From Chara braunii (lineage: Eukaryota; Streptophyta; Charophyceae; Charales; Characeae): a DNA stretch of 32,228 nucleotides. The notes beneath the pieces are model-generated. The model was not told the origin of the DNA. It saw only the letters and a program-made list of their open reading frames with translations, and did no database searches. The stretch is taken from NCBI GenBank assembly GCA_003427395.1, contig BFEA01000581.1, forward strand, positions 597,076-629,303, read 5' to 3'. Position numbers and translations under genes: made by a program. Of the stretch, positions 11,928 to 19,652 are shown in pieces. Every line of letters starts with the position of its first letter. The stretch's first letter is position 1.

Positions 11928-11965
11928 CTGTCTCTTATACACATCTAGATGTGTATAAGAGACAG
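11928..11965. other. Nextera mate-pair junction adapter (Tn5 mosaic ends)
   Basis: CTGTCTCTTATACACATCT (11928-11946) is followed immediately by its reverse complement AGATGTGTATAAGAGACAG (11947-11965). Each half is the 19-bp Tn5 mosaic end, and the head-to-head 38-mer is the circularisation junction of Nextera mate-pair libraries. It is a technical sequence, not biology. Confidence 0.97.
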
Positions 11966-12905
11966 TCTCGATTCAGGGCTCTATTTCAAGGACTAGAGTT
12001 AAAGACCCTAATCAGTTTCCATATGCTGATGTGGGGCGGTGTCCAAATCCTGCCCATACTTGCCGTATCCTGCCCATACTTGCCGTACGGCAAGAACGAG
12101 GGAATAAAGGCAGCATACGACAATCGTATCAGCAGACACTGGACGCGTTATCCTCCCTGTGATCAGCGTGATGCACTTAGTGTCTGCAGCCCTCGCAACT
12201 TTCTTGTCTTTTTGGGTCGTGTGTGTGTGCCACACTGTGAGTACACAATACTAGGGAGTACGAACCAAAATGAAAATCAGCACTCTATCCAAAGCTTCTT
12301 TTTTATTTTTCTTTTTAATAATTTTTCCCTTGCCGTGAACCTCAGAAAAGAAGGAAAAAAAAAGGAAACAAAGCTTTGACCGTGATTGCAGTTGTATACA
12401 TTCTTGGAAGTGGTAGTGTGAGTGTGCCCTCAATGAGGGCATCTCAGCCCCGTGGCCAGGTTGTCAGATTCCAGAAAGAGAATACAAGGGGGAAAAAATG
12501 GGCACATGGATCCGACTGCGAAAGTGGTTGGATACATTCCCCTAAGTGCCAGTGTGATGAGCCTTACAATCCTCTAACAAAACACAGCTTGAGCAGATCA
12601 CGGACAGCTTGAGCCTTGAGCAATTCACGGACAGGGGACTCATAAGAAACACACCACCAAGAAAAAAAAGAAAACAGTAACATTCAGAATGTGACCGCGT
12701 TACCTGTAAGGTGCATTCTGTGGAGGAAGATTGTGAGCACGGCCTGCTGGACTACCCAGCCCGACATCGTTGCAGTAGAGAGAGCATGTTTTTTTTCACT
12801 TTTTCCGTTCACTCGCAGCACTATAAAATTCAGATTTATGGGACATTGCCGACCCTACTGGCCAAGACATGTAATTTCCCAACACTTGCGGAGGTACTGG
12901 TGGTA
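11966..12905. other. Non-coding region with short duplications
   Basis: No recognisable gene. Short tandem duplications occur at about 12049-12085 ('CTGCCCATACTTGCCGTA' twice) and about 12580-12640 ('CACGGACAG' and 'AGCTTGAG' repeats). The 156-codon frame crossing the adapter at 11909-12379 is an artefact of the join plus low-complexity sequence. Confidence 0.5.
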
Positions 12906-13212
12906 TAAGAAAAAGGGAAAATTTTCGAGATGCCCCTGAAATTTCAATTAATTTGCCGTGTGCCCCTCTGAAGGCCGACTTACCTTGTCGTGCCCTTGGG
13001 GCCTCTGAAGTTTTCTGCAGGCCCCTGTCAGCATGGGGCACAACTTTCCACTATGCCCTTACCGGACCGCGGATGGCGTTTTGTCGGTACCTCCTCGAAA
13101 TGCCCTCACAAGGGGCATGCATCTTTCTGTGACGCCCTTGCAGCAGGCCACCGTAAATGCTGCAGCAGTCAGTCTCTTCACGTTCGCTGGTTGGAGTTGC
13201 TGCGGTGCGAAG

Positions 13213-13313
<101 letters not shown>

Positions 13314-13337
13314 CGCGCAGATCGATTTTGCCCCTGT

Positions 13338-13392
13338 GCAAAATGAGAATGAATCTTGCCGCCCTCTCGCGGAAGATTCATTCTCATTTTGC
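13338..13392. repeat. Perfect 20-bp-arm hairpin between two microsatellites
   Basis: GCAAAATGAGAATGAATCTT at 13338-13357 is the exact reverse complement of 13373-13392. An inner CCGC/GCGG pair closes a very short loop. Identical arms with a ~15 bp centre suggest a recent inverted duplication or a folded insertion. Confidence 0.85.
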
Positions 13393-13407
13393 AGTTTTGT
13401 GTCCACG

Positions 13408-13410
<3 letters not shown>

Positions 13411-13459
<49 letters not shown>

Positions 13460-13460
13460 G
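13411..13460 (+). repeat. Second (GT)n(GA)n compound microsatellite
   Basis: A shorter copy of the same GT-then-GA design, in the same orientation as the tract at 13213. The pair brackets the perfect hairpin. Confidence 0.85.
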
Positions 13461-13789
13461 CACGGCAGAAAGATCCTCTCCCAGGGCCAGGGGAAAGGCC
13501 GAGAGTGTCAACAACAGCCACAGGGGCATACTGGAAAGATGCCGGTAGGGGCATATGGGAAATGTTTCTGGTGGTTCTCAACGGCTATCCGGTAGGGGCA
13601 TACCGGAACTTTGGGAGAGGTACCGGTAGGGCCATATGAAACATGTTTCAGGCCCAAACGACACCAGGGGTTTTCTGGAAACATCATTCGTTGTGAGAGG
13701 GACGCGACAGGGTAAGTTGGCCATCAGAGGGGCATGCTGTAAATTAGTCGAAATTTCAGGGGCATCTCGAAAATTTTGCCTAAGAAGAA

Positions 13790-14795
13790 AGAAAAAAAAC
13801 CTAAAAAAATAAATAAAAAAGAAACGACGGCCTTGAGGTATTATCATCGGACTAACCAGCAATTGTGTCTGATCTGACAACATCAAGTGCAGTATCTGTT
13901 GTGATCCGTGGTCCATCGAGTCATAAAGATATGATTTTAATTTTTCAGGGCCAAGGGTCAAGAGGGGAAGCTTGCTTTCTCGACCCTTCCAGCGTAGCCT
14001 CTGTACGTATTGCACTGCTGTGAGTGCGGCGCAGCCCTCCCCTTCAAGGAAAAAAAAGAAAAGAAAAACAAAGGTCAATTTCAGTCAAGTCAATTTGAAA
14101 GAAATGGACCGGAAGCGACTTGCTTGCGATGACCTAGTCAATTTGAAAGAAATGGACCGGAAGCGACTTGCTTGCGATGACCTATATAGAGGCAAGTCTA
14201 CTGCCCGAGTGCGTATCGGAGTCAAACGTTAACACGCTCAACTTGGGTGTGTGTATCAGTGCAGAAGTCCGCGGTTATTATATGCGAAGAATTTTCCGGA
14301 TGGTGGTCCGCGAATAGGCGTGTGAATGAATCAATTTTCGAGAACAATCGCTGGCGGAGCCTGGCGCGGCTTTGTCTATTAGAAGCAGAAGGTGCGTTTA
14401 TTCACTACTGGTGTGTATGCCTGCTGCGGGCGGCAGACGTACGGTGGTTAATTGTAGGCTGAAAAACAGAAAGTGTTTTTTTCATGGTGGCGGCGATACG
14501 ACATCGGTCATGGCAGTGTGGACGTCATTATCCTGGCACAAGGACGAAAGACGGGGCGCAGCTTGAGCGACGGTTGTGACCGTCGTGGTTTCACGGTCGT
14601 GAGACGTTCGTGCGAATACAATTTGTGTTTTGCTCTGTTACACTCTGCTTCTTCTCCACCTCGACTCATTTACTCTTTTCAGTCGAAGTTCGTGCGAGTG
14701 TTTGTGTGGCGTTGTCACACGCCGGCACACGCCGTTCTTCGTTAGCTCGAGTCTGCTCGACTATTGTTCTCTTGCCGTTGTTCCTCCGTTGCCGG

Positions 14796-14800
<5 letters not shown>
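13790..14800. other. Non-coding region with a 48-bp tandem duplication
   Basis: No recognised gene. At about 14088-14183 a 48-bp unit (starting GTCAATTTGAAAGAAATGGA) is present twice in tandem and ends in CTATATAGA, which resembles a TATA box. A downstream 86-codon frame simply repeats 'VNLKEMDRKRLACDDL'. A transcription unit starting here is possible, but nothing downstream is recognisable. Confidence 0.4.
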
Positions 14801-14801
<1 letters not shown>

Positions 14802-14843
<42 letters not shown>

Positions 14844-14872
14844 CCCTGTCCATCTTTCTCCTCTCCGGTCCA

Positions 14873-14933
<61 letters not shown>

Positions 14934-14956
14934 GTGTGTCACACACACACACACAC
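14802..14956 (+). repeat. Interrupted (TC)n tracts ending in (AC)n
   Basis: Three CT-rich blocks are each introduced by 'GGTCCATC' or 'TGTCCATC', then a TGTG / (AC)n tail. Frames across it encode poly Ser-Leu or Arg-Glu and are not genes. Confidence 0.9.
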
Positions 14957-16250
14957 GTCGCTGACACAAGCTTTTAATCACTGGTTGCATGAACGCATAG
15001 TGAAATTGGTGAATCTTAACGTGTATTGCTGCATCGTATCACTGATGCTGATGCTGCTAGCAATACGCCGAACATGTAGGACTCGAGATACGGTGCAATA
15101 GCATTCGCTACATGCTGAGTGACACTGTCTGTTCGCAAGTCTTCACGCACCGCACCGGTGTATGTGTGTGTTCCACTAGAGTCTGCGCTGCGCGAAGCGG
15201 GCGTGCCGAAGTGCACGCTCTCTCCGGCCACTGTCTTTCTGGAATGGAAAATGCTTGGGGCACTAGCTTCTTCCGTCAAGCCAGTGTAGAGAGTAATTGG
15301 TATCACTCCATGGCAGAGAGCTACACAACTTTCTGATTCTATCTGACGCTTAGCTCAGTCTGTATGCACCGGAGTGAAATGCTGTCCAGATACTGCTAAT
15401 TTAGAACGTTCGGTGGAGCGAGGCCCTGTACGTGCTGCTGCGTCGCAGCCGTGGACCTTGGTTTCTTGTTTGTTTTTGATTGTTTTCGGTTTTGGGCGAC
15501 GACCGTATCGGTTTTGGGCGACGGCCGTGATACGTCAGCCTTCGGCAAGCGGGCTTACGGCAGGTTAGGTGCCTAGGCACGCAAGTGACGTTCAGGAAGG
15601 CGTGGGTTCAATCCCCGATCGCCGCCTGGGGCACACCTGGTGCCAACCAACTTTTGGTGGGGTCTTTAACTCTTTGGCCATCACAGTGTGAGTGTGCGAG
15701 TTGTGCGCGGGGAGGGGGGGGGGGTAGGGGTAATAGGGGTATTACCCGTACACCTCCTACGGCGCTCGGACCAGCTGTAGGCTGTTGAAGTCTGGCGTGC
15801 TCGGCTACTGGTGATACCGTTGAGATAGCGTTTCAGCAGATATGGAGGGCCGTTATCTGTCGCGATGGCGTCAGGCGATAACTACGCTACGTAGCTACGT
15901 TACAGCGAACATTCGGGATGACTTATCACGTCATCTGGCGCGTTGGCGTCAGGTGATGACTACGATACAAAGCGATGGGACAGCGGCCGTACACGATAAC
16001 CTCGTCAATGATATTGCTCTGGTGGTTAGTCTGTTTCTCGTTGTTGCATTCGACCGCTTCTTGGCTCACTGAAGACATGGAAGTTAGCCTAGTTAGGTAT
16101 GAAACCTAATTTTGTTGCTTCGGTCACTTTCACCGTGGTTTCGTTGATGTGCTTACGCAGCATGCGGTTATTTATTTCTCTCGTGAGTTCTTGGTCACTT
16201 CAATCGTGGTTTCGTTCATGTGGTTACTCCGAATACGGACGGTTATTTCT
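14957..16250. other. Non-coding region with small tandem duplications
   Basis: Nothing recognisable is coded. A ~25 bp duplication of 'GGTTTTGGGCGACG.CCGT' lies near 15488-15530. A ~78-bp-offset duplication of a 'TGGCGTCAGG(C/T)GAT.ACTACG' phrase lies near 15861 and 15939. A run of G occurs at about 15710-15725. The GTGGGTTCAATCCCCG word near 15602 resembles a tRNA B box, but no matching A box or cloverleaf is found. Confidence 0.4.
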
Positions 16251-16261
16251 GAACGTACGGG

Positions 16262-16326
16262 GTTTTCTTTTCTTTTCTTTTCTTTTTTTTTCTTTCTTTT
16301 TTTTTTTTTTTTTTTTTTTTTTTTGG

Positions 16327-16382
<56 letters not shown>
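16262..16382 (+). repeat. Poly(T) / (TTTTC)n tract
   Basis: (TTTTC)n and a long T run, broken once by GGGG, of about 120 bp. It may be the reverse-strand tail of a retroposon, but the upstream body is not recognised. Confidence 0.9.
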
Positions 16383-16383
<1 letters not shown>

Positions 16384-16454
16384 TACGGTTACTTCTAAAC
16401 GTGAGTAGTAAGAATTCCTCCATGTTCGTACTGGTTCGGCCCCGCTATTTGTTG

Positions 16455-16535
16455 TTTGTCGATCTAAATAACTGGGGTTTGTTGCTGGTCGATCTAAATA
16501 ACTGGGGTTTGTTGTTGGTCGATCTAAACAAGTGA
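16455..16535 (+). repeat. 30-bp tandem repeat, about three copies
   Basis: GATCTAAATAACTGGGGTTT units begin at 16461, 16491 and 16521 (diverged), an exact 30-bp period. Confidence 0.85.
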
Positions 16536-17130
16536 GGGGGGCATTGCGTAATGGTTGTGAAGTTGTGATGGAGCGTGAAGCCGTCCCCAACCTCTGCGCT
16601 AGGAGTACTGGGGAAAGATGACGACTGCACACGTGAGTTTGTGAGACTATAGGCCTCGTTCCACTGCGCAACACTCTACACGGATCCGGAGCTCAAATCT
16701 TCTCGATAATTTCGAAATGTTGGACTGGGATAAATGCACCTGGTCCAGAAAGGCGTGGAAATGCGCGTAGAGAAAGTTTAGTGCAGCGAGGCCCTGTGTT
16801 GCTATGAGGGAATATGGCGTTATAATTTTTCGCGACTTTCCCTTATTTCTTCCGTTCCTCTCTCGGGTCTATCCCTCTGTCGCTGGCATTGTCGGACTTG
16901 AGTCCCGATCTGTTCATTGTGCAGCCCGCCCAGCCCTGTTTGTAGCGTACCTTTTTTCTTTTATGTTGTGAGATTTTCATACGATTGCTGTGTTGCCACT
17001 GCTGTTGTAGTGTCGAGTCCGCAATTTTCCTTTCGTCGATTTTTGCCTTTCAAATCCATTATTCCTAAATGTGATTTTGTTGATTTCCATTGCGTCGTTC
17101 CCTCCCACGGAGAGCGGTGGTTGTGTATGG
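16536..17130. other. Non-coding, no recognisable feature
   Basis: Mixed-composition DNA with no supported gene. The frames that extend into the following GT-rich array gain their length from low complexity only. Confidence 0.4.
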
Positions 17131-17149
17131 GTGTATGCATGTGTGAGAT

Positions 17150-17620
17150 GTGCGAGTTTGTGCCTAAAATGGAGTGTGTGTGCGTCCGTGTGCGCGTGAA
17201 GAGTGTTTGCGTGCGTGTGTGCGTCCGTGTGTGCGTCCGTGTGCGCGTGAAGAGTGTTTGCGTGCGTGTGTGCGCCCGTGTGCGCGTGAAGAGTACGTGT
17301 GTTTGCCTGAAGAGTTTCTGAGTGTTTGTATGTGTCTTGTGTTTGTGTGTGCGTGGGTGCGAGTTTGTCCCTGAACGGGAACGTGTGTGCGTCCGTGTGC
17401 GTGTGAAGAGTGTTTGCATGTGTGTGTGTGTGTGCGTCTGCGAGTTTGTCCCTAAACGAGAATGTGTGTGCGTCCGTGTGCGTGTGAGTGTCTGCGTGTG
17501 TGTGTGTGTGTCTAGGAGTGTTTGTATGTGTGTGTGTGAGAGAGAGAGAACAGTGTTTGTGTGCGTGTGTGCGAGGTTGTCCCTGAACGGGAGTGTGTGA
17601 GTCCGTGTGCGTGTGAAGAG
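17150..17620 (+). repeat. GT-rich higher-order minisatellite
   Basis: Units combine 'GTGTGCGTCCGTGTGCG(C/T)GTGAAGAGTGTTTGC' with a 'GAGTTTGTCCCTGAACGGGA' spacer. They recur at irregular 30-100 bp intervals. Long frames on both strands (Cys/Val/Arg on plus, Thr/His on minus) reflect the repeat, not a protein gene. Confidence 0.85.
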
Positions 17621-17626
17621 TCTGCG

Positions 17627-17680
17627 TGTGTCTAGGAGTGCTTGTATGTGTTTGTATATGTGTGTTGTGTCTAGGAGGGC

Positions 17681-17722
<42 letters not shown>

Positions 17723-17759
17723 NTATGTGTTTGTATATGTGTGTTGTGTCTAGGAGGGC

Positions 17760-17803
<44 letters not shown>

Positions 17804-17820
17804 AAGTTGATGTCTGTGTA
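17627..17820 (+). repeat. Tandem GT/GA units containing an N; source of the 11.76 kb copy
   Basis: Two copies of a TTGTATATGTGTGTTGTGTC + (GT)n + (GA)n unit are joined at an N (17723). The number of units is uncertain because the assembler could not resolve it. The block at 11757-11927 matches this locus. Confidence 0.85.
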
Positions 17821-18540
17821 GCCACTTGTTGGTACCCCTCTTTGCTGGTTGACGGTGGTCGTGGTCATGCGGTCGCCGATGGTTTGTACGCCATCAGGTG
17901 ATTGGCGACGAGTCGCCGCTGGTTTGTACGCCGTCAGGTGATCGCTGGTACTGTTGATTTGTCAGGCGATCGCTAATGGTTCTGTACCCTTGACTGGGCT
18001 GTTTCTCTTTGTTCGTCGTAGTCAATAGGCAACATCACTGTTATTTTGAGCGATCAAGAAGCAGATGCAAGCTTGGTAATTCTAGCCAACGCGGAAGCGT
18101 TAGCGAGCGTCAGCTGACACATGCAACGGAACTTACGGAAAGAGCGTGTCGCAGACGTGACTATCGATCGGCGATGTCTCCCTTCAGTCACGCGTGCATG
18201 AGTCATGACCGGTCAGAATTCGTTGCTGACGTTAAGGCCCATTGGTGTGCTTTTTTTGATTGGAGGTTCTCGTCTTGACTCGGAAGTTTATCCTCGGTGG
18301 AGACGAATAAGATAAAACATTAATCTTACCGTGGCTGGCTTGCGGAGTTACCGTTGATTACAGTGGTTGTACTGTGGTTTGCTTTTCGGTTTCCCCGGGG
18401 CTCATTCTGGTTCCCCGTGCCTGGCTTGATGTGGCTTACGTGACTTGAGCGTGATTTACCGTGAGTTTGATATTCTTACCGTGGCCGGTAAGCGGTATAC
18501 CGTGCCTCACTGTGGTTGTACTGTGGCTCCTTATCTGGGT
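17821..18540. other. Non-coding region with ~45-bp diverged repeats
   Basis: About 17860-17970 has repeated 'GTTTGTACGCC.TCAGGTGAT' phrases with CGATCGC motifs. About 18300-18540 is rich in 'TTACCGTGG' and 'CTGTGG' words that continue beyond the small TIR element into 18780-18870. No gene is recognised. Confidence 0.45.
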
Positions 18541-18715
18541 AACTTCGCCGCAGTCACGAAAACAGTTTGAAAATGCACTTTAGGCAATCCCGCGAATAAT
18601 TCAGCACCCCCCACGTGACCCCACGTAACCCGAAACCTGGGTTGTATACGTTCGCCATTGCCGGCCCTTTTGCCTCAAGTGCGTTTTCAAACTGAATCCC
18701 GACTGCGCGGAAGTT
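18541..18715. mobile_element. 175-bp MITE with ~40-bp terminal inverted repeats
   Basis: AACTTCGCCGCAGTC at the left pairs with GACTGCGCGGAAGTT at the right. The arms continue inward through CAGTTTGAAAATGCACTT and its complement CAAGTGCGTTTTCAAACTG, then AGGCAA/TTGCCT. The ~95 bp centre has no coding potential. I could not define a clear target-site duplication. It interrupts a stretch of 'TACCGTGG'-type repeats. Confidence 0.65.
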
Positions 18716-19112
18716 GTAGTTTTTGTTTCGTTTTTTTTTTGCAGTTTGTTTCGTTTTGGTATCGTAGTTCTCCGTGTCTGGCTTACTGTGGCATACCATA
18801 GTCAGCGTGGTTTACCGTGGGTTGGAGTAGCTTACTGCAGCTGGTTACCGGTCTACCGTGGCTCACGGTGTTTTTTTTGTTTTTTTTTTCCTTTGAACAT
18901 CCCTGAGACCTGCGATCCCGTCATGGTAGGAGATGTGAGATCGAGGTTTCTGGGAGTATGACTGGTGAGGAGGGGCACCCGATGGAAATCGGGTCCAGCG
19001 TCCCTTTTTGAAAAGCAATCGCCTTATGCACTTTGCTCCTCAAGATACTTACGAGCAAAGGAAGAGAAGACCGCAGATTCTCTCAGCCTGATAGGTTGTG
19101 AATACTATAGTT

Positions 19113-19206
19113 TTCCCCGAGTACAACGTACGGTCATTATAACCGTATCTGGGGCATCTTTCAGTCTAAATACAGCTATAATGACAGTAAGCTGTATTCG
19201 GGGGAA
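19113..19206. repeat. 94-bp near-perfect hairpin
   Basis: The left arm (TTCCCCGAGTACAACGTACG...) pairs with the right arm (...CTGTATTCGGGGGAA) over about 37 positions with about seven mismatches, leaving a ~20-nt loop (CTGGGGCATCTTTCAGTC region). The size suits either a tiny foldback MITE or a precursor-RNA-like hairpin. It lies about 450 bp upstream of the SMP gene start codon. Confidence 0.6.
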
Positions 19207-19503
19207 GACGGTGGATCTGGATTCGTACCCAAGTGTGTATATCCACAGTTCATGGGTGTCCCAACTAAGCTAGGCCCGTCGGTCAGGGTGATTATTTTCT
19301 GAAAATTTAATTTGGTTTGCGCTTTCATTTTCTAAAAAATTTAAGATATTGGTTCGCTTATGACATCTGTTCTGCGGCGTTGTCGGATTTTTTTTTTGTT
19401 GTGTTTAACTGCAAAGATTTCGGCTGTCTTTCCTTGTTGTGTGAACAGACGTACGCGGTGAGCACAGATCAGACTTCCGTGAAAATTCTGTCGAAGTGAC
19501 TCG

Positions 19504-19652
19504 TCACGTCGAAAGCGATATCGCTGCTCTCGCACGGTGGTTGTATAATCGACTCTGACGAGACGTCGTTTGCTGTGAGGTCTTTTGGAAAAGAGTAACG
19601 AGATTTTTTGAAAAGAGCAACGACTCTGACAAGATTTTGAAAGAGGTAAACG
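19504..19652 (+). promoter_or_regulatory. Proximal upstream region of the SMP/LEA gene
   Basis: ACGT cores occur at TCACGTC (19504-19510) and AGACGTC (19561-19567), about 145 and 90 bp before the ATG. SMP genes are commonly ABA-responsive through ACGT-core elements, but neither site is a full ACGTGG ABRE. A TATAAT word at about 19544 is a possible TATA element. A 'CGACTCTGAC(G/A)AGA' phrase is present twice (about 19550 and 19621). The start context AAACGATGG has G at +4. All regulatory roles are inferred. Confidence 0.3.

Noticed and set aside
15585-15660. tRNA-like B box (GTGGGTTCAATCCCCG)
   Set aside because: No matching A box, acceptor stem or anticodon arm could be built at the right spacing.
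16262-16382. Poly(T) tract as a pol III terminator
   Set aside because: No snRNA, tRNA or SINE body could be recognised upstream; the run is far longer than a terminator needs.
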